Both the position numbers and the translations under genes were made by a program. A stretch of 64,000 nucleotides of DNA from Bacillus inaquosorum KCTC 13429 (lineage in GTDB: Bacteria; Bacillota; Bacilli; Bacillales; Bacillaceae), in assembly GCF_000332645.1 (NCBI RefSeq), contig NZ_AMXN01000003.1, positions 496,001 through 560,000 of the forward strand. Reading direction: 5' to 3'. The notes below the pieces were generated by a model. That model was not told the origin of the DNA, did not search any database, and worked only from the letters and a program-made list of their open reading frames with translations. Positions within the stretch are counted from its first letter, which is position 1. Every line of letters starts with the position of its first letter. Shown here one piece after another: positions 1 through 8,520 of this stretch.

Positions 1-228
1 GGAACATCAAATAGAGTTGAACATATGGTGAAGATGGCTGCTGCAAGCGGAGAACCGATGAAATCTTGTTTTACTTATGATGAAATTGAAAGAATGTTAG
101 AGTCATCAGGTTTGCTGATTTATGAACATCTATCACCAGACGACATTAATGGCCTTTTCTTTGGCAATCGAACAGACTATTTGTCAGCGTTTGAAGCGAT
201 TCATTATATTCATGCAGTGAAAAAATAA
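1..228 (+). CDS. LCMT-family SAM-dependent methyltransferase, C-terminal fragment
   Basis: The reading frame is open from the left edge to a stop at 226-228, so only about the last 75 residues are present. The preserved part contains GEPMKSCFTYDEIERMLE and ends in FEAIHYIHAVKK. This resembles the C-terminal part of bacterial leucine-carboxyl-methyltransferase-like (TIGR00027 / Ppm1 type) SAM-dependent methyltransferases, in which this segment follows the Rossmann fold. The SAM-binding part is outside the window, so function and substrate cannot be judged. The gene converges on ykzC and ends in its own terminator. The family call rests on a short stretch and is moderate. Confidence 0.6.
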   Translation, partial: GTSNRVEHMVKMAAASGEPMKSCFTYDEIERMLESSGLLIYEHLSPDDINGLFFGNRTDYLSAFEAIHYIHAVKK

Positions 229-241
229 TTTTTTAACAGAT

Positions 242-266
242 GCCTCTCAATTTTGGGAGGCTTTTT
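242..266 (+). terminator. Intrinsic terminator of the methyltransferase gene
   Basis: A GC-rich stem, GCCTC (242-246) pairing with GAGGC (257-261), is followed at once by a run of five T. It lies 14 bases after the stop codon. Confidence 0.8.
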
Positions 267-279
267 AAGGTACTGGCAT

Positions 280-314
280 AAAAAAAGTAAGCTGCCGTCA
301 TCATACGGCAGCTT
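280..314 (-). terminator. Intrinsic terminator of the yktC-ykzC transcript
   Basis: A perfect 10-bp stem pairs AAGCTGCCGT (289-298) with ACGGCAGCTT (305-314) around a 6-base loop. It is followed on the minus strand by a T-rich tract (280-286). The stem overlaps the last codons of ykzC, whose stop is at 301-303. Confidence 0.85.
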
Positions 315-768
315 CCGCTAAAGGCTTTACCAGGATCAAAAATGATTTGCCTTTCTCATCATTTTCCGTTTTCAGCTGTTCAAAGCCGCATTGGCTCAAA
401 AACAGTATCCATTCACTGCGGTCAATGGGAACTGCCGCAAACATCGCTTTATGTTTGTCTCTAAGCGATTTGCTGATCCGCTCAATGATTATCCTCGCAT
501 GCCCCTTTTTTTCTTCAGCCGGGTCTACCAGCACCGTTCCAAGCCACGGCTTTCCGTTGGAAGGCGCCCACTCGAGATGATAGCTGACGGCAACAGGCTG
601 ACCGTCTTTTTCCCATACAAGCCATGACCCGTTGTACATGGAATAGGAGATTATATAGCTTTCTGCATCTTTCTCCCCAAACTCCTCCTCTTTCCATACA
701 GGATGAGCCTCCGCGAGCTTCTCTAACAAGCTGAGGTCATCCTGTTCAAAAGGCCTACTTTCCAGCAT
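301..768 (-). CDS. ykzC: GNAT-family N-acetyltransferase YkzC
   Basis: A 155-residue protein with the layout of a single GNAT (Gcn5-related acetyl-CoA-dependent N-acetyltransferase) domain. An acidic N-terminal helix is followed by the central strand GTVLVDPAEEKKGHARIIIERI, which corresponds to the acetyl-CoA pyrophosphate-binding motif A, and then a C-terminal CGFEQL strand. The substrate is unknown. I chose the ATG at 768 because a GAAGAG ribosome-binding-like sequence lies upstream; a longer frame to 822 lies entirely inside yktC. The start overlaps the 3' end of yktC by 14 bases, so the two are translationally coupled in one operon. The name follows gene order beside yktC in B. subtilis and is less certain than the family. 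Confidence 0.75.
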   Translation of the reverse strand: MLESRPFEQDDLSLLEKLAEAHPVWKEEEFGEKDAESYIISYSMYNGSWLVWEKDGQPVAVSYHLEWAPSNGKPWLGTVLVDPAEEKKGHARIIIERISKSLRDKHKAMFAAVPIDRSEWILFLSQCGFEQLKTENDEKGKSFLILVKPLAEAAV

Positions 769-1552
769 GAAGATACTCTTCAAATATCGTTTTATGTATA
801 GATGGGTTTCCGGCCAGCACACTGTGATTTTCTAAAAAGGTAAACGGCTCTCCCTCAATGGTCGTATAAAAGCCTCCTACTTCATTTAACAGCACACAGC
901 CGGCTGCATAATCCCATGGCGCAAGCCGCATCGTGATGTAAGCATCTATTCTTCCTGCCGCAACATTTGCCAGCTCTAAAGCAGCAGAACCGTAGGAGCG
1001 AGTGCCTCTGACTCTTTTCACAAGGGGCGCTAGCACACTTGGATCAATTCTTCTGTTTTCCGTCACCCATGTCGCATTAATGGCAAGAATCGCTTCTTCA
1101 ATGACGGTTTCTTTTAAGGGAGCCAGCTTTGTTTCATTCATATAAGCTCCTCTGCCGCTAAATGCGTGATACAGCTCATCATGCACCACATCATAAATTA
1201 ACCCGATTTTCCCTTCTCCGTTTTCAAAAATTCCGATTGAAATTGCGAAATTTCTTTGCTGGTGCACAAAATTCATCGTCCCGTCAATCGGGTCGATAAT
1301 CCAGACGACTCCCTCCAGTGAGTGGAGTTTGTCCCCTTGCCCTTCTTCGCCGAGTATGCGGTGTCCCGGAAACGTTTCTTGAATGCGGTCAATGAAAAAC
1401 TTTTCCGTTTCTTTGTCAATATTGGTGACTAAATCATTCGGATTTGATTTCGTTTCAATTGTCAGGCTTTCATGCATGGATTGTTTAATTCTCGCGCCTG
1501 CTTCTCTTACCCATTTCTTTGCTATTTCATCAATTTCCGTCCAATTTGTCAT
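755..1552 (-). CDS. yktC: Inositol monophosphatase family phosphatase YktC
   Basis: A 265-residue protein of the Mg2+-dependent IMPase/SuhB superfamily. Metal-binding motif 1 is seen at GEEG (residues 68-71), and motif 2 as WIIDPIDGTMNF with DPIDGT at 87-92. The third metal site is the C-terminal APWDYAAG. The family hydrolyses phosphomonoesters such as inositol-1-phosphate in the cytoplasm; some members act on NADP or fructose-1,6-bisphosphate, so the exact substrate is open. It is first in a two-gene unit with ykzC, and its upstream neighbour ykzI has its own terminator. Confidence 0.92.
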   Translation of the reverse strand: MTNWTEIDEIAKKWVREAGARIKQSMHESLTIETKSNPNDLVTNIDKETEKFFIDRIQETFPGHRILGEEGQGDKLHSLEGVVWIIDPIDGTMNFVHQQRNFAISIGIFENGEGKIGLIYDVVHDELYHAFSGRGAYMNETKLAPLKETVIEEAILAINATWVTENRRIDPSVLAPLVKRVRGTRSYGSAALELANVAAGRIDAYITMRLAPWDYAAGCVLLNEVGGFYTTIEGEPFTFLENHSVLAGNPSIHKTIFEEYLHAGK

Positions 1553-1647
1553 TCGTGCGTACCTCTCTTCTATGTAGACCTTTATTTTATAGGATACTGA
1601 TAACGGCGGTGAAAAAGCAAGGAAAATGAAAAATATCCCTTCTCATG

Positions 1648-1676
1648 TAAAAACGAACCATTCACGCGGTTCGTTT
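1648..1676 (-). terminator. Intrinsic terminator of ykzI
   Basis: A 9-bp stem pairs AAACGAACC (1651-1659) with GGTTCGTTT (1668-1676), followed on the minus strand by a T tract (1648-1653). It lies just after the ykzI stop at 1691 and before yktC. Confidence 0.8.
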
Positions 1677-1690
1677 TCACTATCGCTTTT

Positions 1691-1879
1691 TTACCCGTTA
1701 AGACGAATCCATTCTTTTCTGAGTCGCTCAAGTTTGTTTTTGCTTTGCTCAATCTGTTCTTCATTTTCTTTTTGCATTGCTTCATATAGGGTTGCCAATT
1801 CATAATCAACCTCTAGTCTCCAGACAGCTACACGATTGTTTTTCTCTTCCTTAAATCCCTCTTTCACAACTTGCCTCAT
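1691..1879 (-). CDS. ykzI: Small conserved protein YkzI
   Basis: A 62-residue, highly charged protein that begins MRQVVKEGFKEEKNN. Its second half is a predicted helix or coiled coil rich in Glu, Lys and Leu (YEAMQKENEEQIEQSKNKLERL). It has no signal peptide or membrane segment. The start at 1879 is preferred over an ATG at 1936 because AAGGGGCG lies about 8 bases upstream, while the longer version has no ribosome binding site. It lies between yktC (same strand) and the divergent yktB, the order known in B. subtilis. The function is not known. Confidence 0.75.
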   Translation of the reverse strand: MRQVVKEGFKEEKNNRVAVWRLEVDYELATLYEAMQKENEEQIEQSKNKLERLRKEWIRLNG

Positions 1880-2118
1880 TGTCTTTCGCCCCTTCCAGAG
1901 ATCATTTGTTTGTAAAAAAGCATCCCATTTTGCCATTCAACAATGATTACTTCTTATATCGTATGATTGTTCTATTTACGCGTAACATGATTCTGAAAAT
2001 TGTGTGTTTACCTACTCGTTTATTACCACATTTCCCCTTTCTTCAAACGCGCTCAATCTTTTTGCCGCTCGTCCTAACTGTGATAAAATATGTATACTTA
2101 GCATGAAGGAGGAAAATC

Positions 2119-2757
2119 ATGACACAAATGCGTTTTACGGAGGAAGACTTTAACACATTTACAATAGAAGGCTTAGACGCGCGCATGGAAGTATTAAAAG
2201 AGACGGTCCGTCCGAAGCTTACAGCTCTAGGCGAACATTTTGCCCCAACTTTATCAGCTCTAACCGGAGATGAAATGTTTCCGCATGTGGCAAAGCACGC
2301 AAGAAGATCCGTCAATCCCCCTGCTGACAGCTGGGTAGCGTTCGCAAACAGCAAAAGAGGCTATAAAAAACTGCCGCATTTTCAGATTGGTTTATGGGAA
2401 AGCCACGTATTTGTGTGGTTCGCGATTATTTATGAATCCCCTATCAAAGAAGAATACGGCAAATTGCTTGAAGCGAATCAGGAAACGATTACCAAGAATA
2501 TTCCAGACAGCTTCGTTTGGTCCGCAGATCACACAAAACCGGGAGTACATAAGCAGTCTGAAATGGACAAGGAACAGCTGAAGACGTTGTTTGAGCGTTT
2601 GCAGACTATAAAGAAAGCCGAGCTGTTATGCGGCATCCAGCTTCAAAAAGAAGAAGTGCTGAATATGAATAATCAGGAATTCCTTCAGCGTATCGACGAT
2701 GCCTTCCAGCAGCTTGCTTTTCTGTACCGTTTCACCCAAAAAGTATCACAAGCATAA
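2119..2757 (+). CDS. yktB: DUF1054 protein YktB
   Basis: A 212-residue soluble protein of the DUF1054/UPF0637 family, with typical segments [18 protein letters not shown] at the start and [22 protein letters not shown] in the middle. It is preceded by an AAGGAGG ribosome binding site. It has no signal peptide or transmembrane segment. Structures exist for the family but no biochemical role is established. It is monocistronic, divergent from ykzI, and converges on yktA with a shared terminator. Confidence 0.88.
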   Translation: MTQMRFTEEDFNTFTIEGLDARMEVLKETVRPKLTALGEHFAPTLSALTGDEMFPHVAKHARRSVNPPADSWVAFANSKRGYKKLPHFQIGLWESHVFVWFAIIYESPIKEEYGKLLEANQETITKNIPDSFVWSADHTKPGVHKQSEMDKEQLKTLFERLQTIKKAELLCGIQLQKEEVLNMNNQEFLQRIDDAFQQLAFLYRFTQKVSQA

Positions 2758-2789
2758 AAAAGAGCCGGGATATCACCCGGCTCTTTTTC
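2756..2789. terminator. Bidirectional terminator between yktB and yktA
   Basis: An inverted repeat pairs AGAGCCGGG (2761-2769) with CCCGGCTCT (2776-2784). It is flanked by A-run and T-run on opposite sides, so it can end both converging genes. The yktA stop is at 2790-2792. Confidence 0.9.
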
Positions 2790-3056
2790 TTACATCTTAA
2801 TCTTCGCCTGATCAGATTCTCTTGCTTGTTTGACCGTACGATAAGGAGAGTATGTACTTTGTTCTTCAAACTCGCTGCATAGCTTTTTCTCCTCGGCCTT
2901 CCCCGGGACAATCTCCTTGAAACGGCGGTAAGCTTTAAGCAGTTCTTCACGATCCGCGCCTTTTTCATATGCATGCTCAACCTGCTGGAAAAACGCAATC
3001 ACATCTACTGCTTCTTCGGTTGTCCAATCTTCATTCATCGGATATTGGTATTCCAT
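2790..3056 (-). CDS. yktA: UPF0223 family protein YktA
   Basis: An 88-residue acidic protein that begins [23 protein letters not shown] and contains the helical segment [15 protein letters not shown] typical of UPF0223. I chose the ATG at 3056 because AAGGAG lies 8 bases upstream. The GTG at 3065 directly abuts that site and is unlikely to be used. It is predicted cytoplasmic and helical with no known activity. It lies back to back with speA and ends at a terminator shared with yktB. Confidence 0.85.
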   Translation of the reverse strand: MEYQYPMNEDWTTEEAVDVIAFFQQVEHAYEKGADREELLKAYRRFKEIVPGKAEEKKLCSEFEEQSTYSPYRTVKQARESDQAKIKM

Positions 3057-3240
3057 TTTCTTCACTCCTTATAGATTTGCTTCCCTTAAGAGAAAGCATC
3101 TTCATTTGATCATAAATTGTTCTTTACATTCTTTCAAGTTCATAATATAATTCATTTGTTTTACGTCTAAAAAACGGTTGAGAAACTGATTTTAATACAC
3201 ACTATTATGCATAGGTATGATTACAAAGGTGGGAAAACAA

Positions 3241-4713
3241 TTGTCGCAACATGAAACACCCTTATACACAGGACTGAAAAAGCATGCAAGCAGACAGCCT
3301 GTTCAATTCCACATTCCCGGCCATAAAAAAGGGGCAGGAATGGACCCAGAATTCAGACAATTTATCGGTGAAAACGCGTTAAGCATAGATTTAATCAATA
3401 TTGAACCATTAGATGACCTGCACGCGCCAAAAGGCATCATTAAACAAGCACAGGATCTGGCGGCTGAAGCATTTGGCGCGGACCACACATTTTTTTCTGT
3501 TCAAGGAACAAGCGGCGCCATTATGACAATGGTGATGGCTGTTTGCGGACCTGGAGATAAAATTATTATTCCAAGAAATGTGCACAAATCAATTATGACA
3601 GCTATTGTATTTTCCGGAGCGATCCCAATCTTTATTCATCCTGAAATTGACAATGAATTGGGCATCTCCCACGGCATTACACTTGAATCTGCTAAACGGG
3701 CGCTTACCGAGCACCCAGATGCAAAAGGGCTTCTCGTCATCAACCCGACATATTTCGGTGTTGCAGCCGACTTAAAAAGCATCGTAGAACTCGCTCATTC
3801 GTTCGATGTGCCGGTGCTTGTTGATGAAGCACACGGCGTTCATATTCATTTTCACGATGAATTGCCGCTTTCAGCTATGCAGGCAGGAGCAGACATAGCA
3901 GCGACAAGTGTCCACAAACTGGGCGGATCACTAACACAAAGCTCTATTTTAAACATGAGAGAAGGCCTTGTATCTAAAGACAGAGTGCAATCTATCCTGA
4001 GCATGCTGACAACAACGTCAACATCTTACTTGCTTCTCGCCTCTCTGGATGTTGCCAGAAAACGCCTTGCAACAGAAGGCCATCAGCTTGCTGAGGAGAC
4101 ACTGAAGCTTGCCAACCAGACGAGAGATCGCCTCAATCAGATTGAAGGCATTTATTGTGTCGGTTCTGAGATTCTTGGTTCGAAAGCAGCTTACAGCTAT
4201 GACCCGACAAAATTGATTATCTCTGTCAAAAATCTTGGGCTTACAGGTCATGACGTTGAAAAATGGCTTCGTGAATCCTTTAATATTGAAGTTGAGCTTT
4301 CAGATCTGTACAATATTTTGTGTATTTTCACCCCTGGTGACAGCCAAAATGATGCAGACCGGCTTGTAGAGGCTTTAACGGAGATCGCACATCAAATGTC
4401 AGAACAAGATGTAACACATCAGCAAACTGAGGTTCTGCTTCCGGAAATTCCTTTATTGGCAATGACACCGCGTGATGCTTTCTATGCAAATACGGAAGTC
4501 ATTCCATTAAAAGAAGCATCCGGACGGATTATCGCTGAATTTGTCATGGTATATCCGCCTGGTATCCCAATCTTCATTCCAGGTGAGATTATTACAGAAG
4601 AAAACATCAGCTACATTTTCAAGAACCTCGACGCAGGTCTCCCTGTTCAAGGGCCTGAAGACTCGACGCTAAACATGATCCGGGTCATTAAAGAGCAAAA
4701 AGCGATTCAATAA
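3241..4713 (+). CDS. speA: Arginine decarboxylase SpeA (PLP-dependent)
   Basis: A 490-residue fold-type I PLP decarboxylase of the Orn/Lys/Arg group. Arginine decarboxylation to agmatine is the B. subtilis assignment and the first step of polyamine (spermidine) synthesis. The N-terminal FHIPGHKKG and the PLP-binding ATSVHKLGGSLTQ, with the Schiff-base lysine at about residue 226, are clear. The cofactor-ring DEAHGVHIHF motif and the C-terminal YPPGIPIFIPGE domain are present. The start is taken as TTG at 3241 with AAAGGTGGG upstream; the ATG at 3217 lies before that ribosome binding site. It converges on SR1 and shares its terminator. Older annotations call it cad or lysine decarboxylase; the specificity comes from orthology, not from a residue I can read. 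Confidence 0.93.
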   Translation: MSQHETPLYTGLKKHASRQPVQFHIPGHKKGAGMDPEFRQFIGENALSIDLINIEPLDDLHAPKGIIKQAQDLAAEAFGADHTFFSVQGTSGAIMTMVMAVCGPGDKIIIPRNVHKSIMTAIVFSGAIPIFIHPEIDNELGISHGITLESAKRALTEHPDAKGLLVINPTYFGVAADLKSIVELAHSFDVPVLVDEAHGVHIHFHDELPLSAMQAGADIAATSVHKLGGSLTQSSILNMREGLVSKDRVQSILSMLTTTSTSYLLLASLDVARKRLATEGHQLAEETLKLANQTRDRLNQIEGIYCVGSEILGSKAAYSYDPTKLIISVKNLGLTGHDVEKWLRESFNIEVELSDLYNILCIFTPGDSQNDADRLVEALTEIAHQMSEQDVTHQQTEVLLPEIPLLAMTPRDAFYANTEVIPLKEASGRIIAEFVMVYPPGIPIFIPGEIITEENISYIFKNLDAGLPVQGPEDSTLNMIRVIKEQKAIQ

Positions 4714-4747
4714 ATAAAAAGCATGCGGCTTGAGCCGCATGCTTTTT
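4714..4747. terminator. Shared terminator of speA and SR1
   Basis: A perfect 10-bp stem pairs GCATGCGGCT (4721-4730) with AGCCGCATGC (4733-4742). It has an A-rich side at 4714-4720 and seven T at 4743-4749, so it works for speA on the plus strand and for SR1 on the minus strand. Confidence 0.92.
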
Positions 4748-4867
4748 TTACTCTTCATCAACAGGACATTGACATTGTCCGCAGCATGTTCCGTATAATG
4801 TTGTCACTTTCTCATCTTCAAAGTAATGAATGGCTTCGTTGCAATCTTGGCAAACAATCGTACCCAT
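4748..4867 (-). CDS. sr1P: SR1P, GapA-binding small peptide encoded by SR1
   Basis: A 39-residue reading frame begins MGTIVCQDCNEAIHYF, is rich in cysteine (CQDC and CCGQCQC) and ends PVDEE before TAA. This is the SR1P peptide, which in B. subtilis binds glyceraldehyde-3-phosphate dehydrogenase GapA, stabilises gapA mRNA and stimulates RNase J1 interaction. Two pairs of cysteines could bind a metal; that is inference. Upstream of the ATG is GGGGAATGAGAG, a usable but weak ribosome binding site. It lies entirely inside the SR1 transcript and is easily missed by gene finders because of its size. Confidence 0.93.
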   Translation of the reverse strand: MGTIVCQDCNEAIHYFEDEKVTTLYGTCCGQCQCPVDEE

Positions 4868-4893
4868 CTCTCATTCCCCATTTCTTTGAAATT

Positions 4894-4907
4894 TGAAAAC
4901 GCTTAAT
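4894..4907. promoter_or_regulatory. cre-like CcpA site in the SR1 leader
   Basis: TGAAAACGCTTAAT matches the catabolite-responsive-element consensus TGAAARCGYTTWCW at 13 of 14 positions. It lies about 7-20 bases downstream of the predicted SR1 start and before the SR1P ribosome binding site, where bound CcpA could act as a roadblock. CcpA control of SR1 is reported, but I have not matched this particular site to the reported one. Confidence 0.5.
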
Positions 4908-4920
4908 TTCTTTTGTTGCT

Positions 4921-4952
4921 ATTATATTAATATGTCACATTTAAAATGTCAA
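4921..4952 (-). promoter_or_regulatory. Candidate SR1 promoter
   Basis: On the minus strand TTGACA (4952-4947) is followed after 20 bases by TATAAT (4926-4921). A second possible -10, TAATAT, gives the standard 17-base spacing. The predicted start near 4914 gives an RNA of the expected length. The long spacing would suit a regulated promoter. Confidence 0.55.
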
Positions 4953-5286
4953 CAACAAATTGTATAACACATTTATTTCTATATCCTTATATATAGCATA
5001 TTTTTTCATCTTCCATCACACTATATCTTCTTCATGCAACAGCTTTAATCGATACATATGCCAAAACACATTTATAATTTCATGTTTTCTTGAACGTTTA
5101 TTGAAGAACTACAGCGATAAATCCTATATACCCCCAGATCGCTATTTTAAACGATTGATATGATATGTAATGTCACTTTAAAAACGGTTTCAATTATATA
5201 ACAATTAGGTAACAAGAAGCAGTTTAAGCCGCCTCTCATGATAAACTAAAACTAGTTTACTATTGTTTATACAGAGGAGAAGATAG
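4953..5286. other. AT-rich intergenic region between SR1 and slp
   Basis: This stretch separates the divergent SR1 and slp genes. It is AT-rich, with no reading frame that has a ribosome binding site and no recognisable RNA gene. Near slp there is a short dyad, AAACTA (5243-5248) and TAGTTT (5253-5258). The slp ribosome binding site GAGGAGA starts near 5274. I see no convincing -35/-10 pair for slp. Confidence 0.5.
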
Positions 5287-5661
5287 ATGCGATATCGCGC
5301 GGTATTCCCCATACTGATAATAGTATTTGCTTTATCGGGCTGTACGCTTTCCACCATCAATCCGATGAAAAAAAGCCGGATTGACAACATTCATCATACA
5401 CAAATCCTGTTTTTTTCTGATGAAAACCAAATTGACCAGGAAGCGCCATATTATGATGCACTGCTTGATTTAGAAAAAGATTATCCTGAGCAAATAGATA
5501 AAATGAAGGTCTATGATAACAAAGAGGGCTGGGAAGATGAGATTGAAACCGTCCCTACCCTTATGGTTGTGGATCAGCGCCATGTCGTGGTGAAAATTGA
5601 GGGATGTGTGAAAAAGAAAGAAGACATCATTAAACCATTACAGCATGTGCTGTCAAAATAA
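5287..5661 (+). CDS. slp: Small lipoprotein Slp (peptidoglycan-associated)
   Basis: A 124-residue secreted lipoprotein. A short hydrophobic signal (AVFPILIIVFAL) ends in the lipobox LSGC, giving a lipidated Cys19 at the outer face of the membrane. The mature part contains ILFFSD and VPTLMVVDQ, which look like the strands of a thioredoxin-like fold, but the CxxC catalytic motif is absent. In B. subtilis this gene is named slp from its resemblance to a small peptidoglycan-associated lipoprotein. It stands alone, converges on pdhD and shares the terminator after it. The function is unknown; the thioredoxin-like reading is my inference. Confidence 0.85.
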   Translation: MRYRAVFPILIIVFALSGCTLSTINPMKKSRIDNIHHTQILFFSDENQIDQEAPYYDALLDLEKDYPEQIDKMKVYDNKEGWEDEIETVPTLMVVDQRHVVVKIEGCVKKKEDIIKPLQHVLSK

Positions 5662-5663
5662 AA

Positions 5664-5696
5664 AAACAGCCCCGCTTTGAGCGAGGGCTGTTTTTG
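5664..5696. terminator. Bidirectional terminator between slp and pdhD
   Basis: A stem formed by AACAGCCCCGCT (5665-5676) and AGCGAGGGCTGTT (5680-5692), with one mismatch, is flanked by A-run and T-run. It serves slp on the plus strand and the pdhABCD transcript on the minus strand. Confidence 0.88.
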
Positions 5697-5705
5697 ATAT
5701 GAGCA

Positions 5706-7118
5706 TTATTTTACGATGTGAATCGGACTTCCGATTGCTACTTCAGCTGCTTCCATTGTGATTTCGCCCAATGTTGGGTGAGCGTGAATTGTCATCGCGA
5801 TATCTTCAGCAGTCATGCCGCCTTCGATCGCTAAGCTTAATTCAGAAATCATGTCAGAAGCACTTGCGCCGGCGATTTGCGCACCGATCACAAGACCGTC
5901 CTCTTTACGAGTGATCAGCTTCATGAAGCCGTCTGTTTCGTTAAGAGAAAGCGCACGGCCGTTTGCTGCAAATGGGAATTTAGCAGCAACGATATCAAGA
6001 CCTTCTTCTTTCGCCTGCGCTTCAGTGTAACCAACTGATGCAAGTTCAGGCTCAGAGAAGACAACCGCAGGAATACCAAGGTAATCGATTTCTGCAGGCT
6101 CTCCAGCGATAGCTTCTGCTGCGATTTTACCTTCGTAAGATGCTTTGTGAGCAAGCGGCGGTCCTTCGATGATATCACCGATTGCATAAATGTTAGGTAC
6201 GTTTGTGCGGCACTGTTTGTCAGTTTTCACGACACCGCGGTCCGTCATTTCAATACCGACTTGCTCAAGACCAAGCTCGTCAGTGTTTGGACGGCGTCCT
6301 ACTGTAATCAGTACGTAATCAGCATCAACAGTTTTTTCTTCGCCTTTTACTTCAAAAGTAACTGTTACGCCGTCTGGTCTTTCTTCAACGCCTTTAGCCA
6401 TCGCATTTGTATGGATTTCAACGTTGCCTTTTTTCTTCAGTCTGCGTGTAACGAGAGAGCTCATTTGTTTTTCGAAGCCAGGAAGAATTTCATCTCCGCC
6501 TTCAAGAATAACAAGCTCAGTTCCGAAGTTAGCATACGCAGTTCCAAGCTCAGTTCCGATGTAGCCGCCGCCGATAACAACGAGCTTCTTAGGAATTTCT
6601 TTAAGAGCCAAAGCGCCTGTTGAATTTAGGACACGCTCAGTATATTTGAAGTTTGGCAATTCGATAGGACGAGAACCAGTTGCAATGATTGCGTTTTTGA
6701 ACGTGTATGTTTGAGCAGAGTTCTCATCCATAACACGAACTGAATTGCTGTCTACAAAGTAAGCTTCACCTTTTACAACATCTACTTTGTTGCCTTTAAG
6801 AAGACCTGCTACACCGCCAGTAAGCTTGTTTACAACAGAAGCTTTCCATTCTTGAACTTTTGTGAAATCAACTGATACGTTTTCAGCAGTGATTCCCATG
6901 TCGTCAGAATGCTTTGCATTCTCATAACGGTGGCCTGCATTGATCAGCGCTTTTGAAGGGATACATCCAACGTTCAGACAAACGCCTCCAAGAGTTGCTT
7001 TTTCAACGACTGTTACTTTTTGTCCAAGCTGTGCAGCGCGGATGGCAGCTACATAGCCGCCAGGTCCCGCACCAATCACAAGAGTATCTGTTTCAATAGG
7101 GAAATCTCCTACTACCAT
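5706..7118 (-). CDS. pdhD: Dihydrolipoyl dehydrogenase (E3) PdhD
   Basis: A 470-residue flavoprotein that reoxidises dihydrolipoyl groups of the E2 core and reduces NAD+. It has the FAD-binding GAGPGG at 16-21, the redox disulfide in [13 protein letters not shown] (Cys47, Cys52), the NAD-binding [10 protein letters not shown] near 183, a second FAD motif YAIGD, and the C-terminal catalytic HAHPTLGE (His-Glu dyad). The length is standard. GGAGG precedes the ATG, and the start lies 4 bases after the pdhC stop, so it is last in the pdhABCD operon. In Bacillus this E3 is shared with 2-oxoglutarate dehydrogenase. No odd features. Confidence 0.98.
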   Translation of the reverse strand: MVVGDFPIETDTLVIGAGPGGYVAAIRAAQLGQKVTVVEKATLGGVCLNVGCIPSKALINAGHRYENAKHSDDMGITAENVSVDFTKVQEWKASVVNKLTGGVAGLLKGNKVDVVKGEAYFVDSNSVRVMDENSAQTYTFKNAIIATGSRPIELPNFKYTERVLNSTGALALKEIPKKLVVIGGGYIGTELGTAYANFGTELVILEGGDEILPGFEKQMSSLVTRRLKKKGNVEIHTNAMAKGVEERPDGVTVTFEVKGEEKTVDADYVLITVGRRPNTDELGLEQVGIEMTDRGVVKTDKQCRTNVPNIYAIGDIIEGPPLAHKASYEGKIAAEAIAGEPAEIDYLGIPAVVFSEPELASVGYTEAQAKEEGLDIVAAKFPFAANGRALSLNETDGFMKLITRKEDGLVIGAQIAGASASDMISELSLAIEGGMTAEDIAMTIHAHPTLGEITMEAAEVAIGSPIHIVK

Positions 7119-7122
7119 AACA

Positions 7123-8448
7123 TTACGCCTCCATTAAAATTAATTGTGGATCGTTCAGTAAACGCTTGATGTGATTTAATGCATTTTGCGCAGTTGCTCC
7201 GTCGATCATACGGTGGTCGAAGCTGAGAGAAAGAGCTAAGACTGGAGCTGCTACGATTTCGCCATCACGAACAATCGCTTTTTCTGCAATGCGTCCGATA
7301 CCAAGAATCGCAACTTCTGGATGGTTGATAACCGGAGTGAACCATTGTCCGCCGGCAGAACCGATGTTTGTAATTGTGCAAGATGCGCCTTTCATTTCAG
7401 CTGGAGCAAGCTTGCCTTCACGAGCTTTTGTTGCAAGGCCATTGATCTCATCAGAAATTTCAAAGACAGATTTACGATCTGCATTTTTCACAACCGGTAC
7501 AAGCAAACCTTTTTCAGTGTCTGCAGCGATACCGATGTTGAAGTAATGTTTTTGGATTACTTCATCTGTTTTATCGTCAATTGACGTGTTTAAAACAGGG
7601 AATTTTTTCAGTGCAGATGTAAGAGCTTTTACAACGTAAGGCAAGTAAGTCAGCTTGATTCCTTGATCAGCAGCAACCTGTTTGAACTGTTTACGATGTG
7701 CAACAAGGTTTGTTACGTCCACTTCGTCCATTAACGTTACGTGAGGAGCAGTGTGTTTAGAGTTAACCATCGCTTTCGCAATTGCTTTACGGATACCGCT
7801 CATTTTTTCGCGTGTTTCTGGGAATTCGCCCTCTGGAGCTGGTGCAGCAGCCGGTTTAGCAGCTGTTTCTTGCGGTGCAGCTGTTTCTTGCGGCGCATCC
7901 TGCGCTCCTCCGTTTACAAAGCTGTCAATATCTTCTTTTACAACACGTCCGTTGTTGCCTGAACCAGTTACTTTACGGATGTCTACGCCTTTTTCACGAG
8001 CATATTTACGCACAGAAGGCATAGCGATCACGCGTTTGTTCGGGTCAACTTCAGCTTGATCCTGCTGTCCTGCGCCAGTTGCTTTTGCAGGTTCTTTCGG
8101 ACGCTCTTCTTTAGAGATATCTTGTCCCGCTTCGGCAGTTGATTGAACTTGTGCCTCAGTTTTTGCCTCCCCTGAATCATGGCTTCCTTTAAATTGAAGA
8201 TCTTCGTACCCAGGTGCATCAAACGTAATAATCGTTTGTCCAACAGTTGCAACCGTTCCCTCTTCAACTTTTAATTCTAATACTTTTCCTTTAACAGGTG
8301 AAGGAATTTCTACTACTGCTTTATCATTTTGGACTTCCGCCAGTACATCATCTTCGTCTACCTCATCGTTAGGCTTGACAAACCATTTTACGATTTCGCC
8401 TTCGTGGATACCTTCCCCGATATCTGGAAGTTTAAATTCAAATGCCAC
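7123..8448 (-). CDS. pdhC: Dihydrolipoyl acetyltransferase (E2) PdhC
   Basis: A 441-residue E2 core subunit of pyruvate dehydrogenase. It has one lipoyl domain (residues 1-80, lipoyl-lysine Lys43 in NDKAVVE), an acidic Ala/Gln linker, a peripheral subunit-binding domain (about 138-176, [14 protein letters not shown] and [13 protein letters not shown]), a second Ala/Pro linker and the catalytic acetyltransferase domain (about 210-441) with SFDHRMIDG (His412, Asp416). The start is GTG at 8448, with TAGGAGG 8 bases upstream; an ATG at 8478 precedes the ribosome binding site and is discarded. It lies between pdhB and pdhD. A 114-base gap before it may hold an internal promoter. Confidence 0.97.
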   Translation of the reverse strand: MAFEFKLPDIGEGIHEGEIVKWFVKPNDEVDEDDVLAEVQNDKAVVEIPSPVKGKVLELKVEEGTVATVGQTIITFDAPGYEDLQFKGSHDSGEAKTEAQVQSTAEAGQDISKEERPKEPAKATGAGQQDQAEVDPNKRVIAMPSVRKYAREKGVDIRKVTGSGNNGRVVKEDIDSFVNGGAQDAPQETAAPQETAAKPAAAPAPEGEFPETREKMSGIRKAIAKAMVNSKHTAPHVTLMDEVDVTNLVAHRKQFKQVAADQGIKLTYLPYVVKALTSALKKFPVLNTSIDDKTDEVIQKHYFNIGIAADTEKGLLVPVVKNADRKSVFEISDEINGLATKAREGKLAPAEMKGASCTITNIGSAGGQWFTPVINHPEVAILGIGRIAEKAIVRDGEIVAAPVLALSLSFDHRMIDGATAQNALNHIKRLLNDPQLILMEA

Positions 8449-8477
8449 AGTTTTCGACCTCCTAGTTTGATTAAGCA

Positions 8478-8506
8478 ATTTTAAAGTTTACATCGTAAGC
8501 ATTGAA
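8478..8506 (-). promoter_or_regulatory. Candidate internal promoter upstream of pdhC
   Basis: In the pdhB-pdhC gap, TTCAAT (8506-8501) and TAAAAT (8483-8478) are spaced by 17 bases on the minus strand. Internal transcription of pdhC-pdhD is described for B. subtilis; assigning it to these boxes is inference. Confidence 0.4.
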
Positions 8507-8520
8507 AACAGATATACAAT

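Larger units (their letters stand above)
4714..4914 (-). ncRNA. sr1: Dual-function regulatory RNA SR1
   Basis: The transcript would run from a start predicted just after a TATAAT box (4926-4921) to the terminator shared with speA, about 200 bases, close to the known length of SR1 in B. subtilis. SR1 base-pairs with ahrC mRNA, the activator of arginine catabolism, and also encodes SR1P. In B. subtilis it lies between speA and slp/pdhD, as here. CcpN and, more weakly, CcpA repress it under glycolytic conditions; this regulation is literature knowledge. The 5' end is inferred from the promoter only. Confidence 0.82.

Noticed and set aside
1582..1809. Open frame overlapping ykzI on the same strand in another frame
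   Set aside because: It covers the ykzI terminator and has no ribosome binding site; ykzI is the conserved gene.
4960..5163. 67-codon open frame in the SR1-slp gap
   Set aside because: No ribosome binding site, AT-rich low-complexity translation, and no recognisable family.
6147..6623. A 158-codon open frame opposite pdhD
   Set aside because: It is antisense to a certain gene, has no ribosome binding site, and its residue make-up is a shadow of the pdhD codons.
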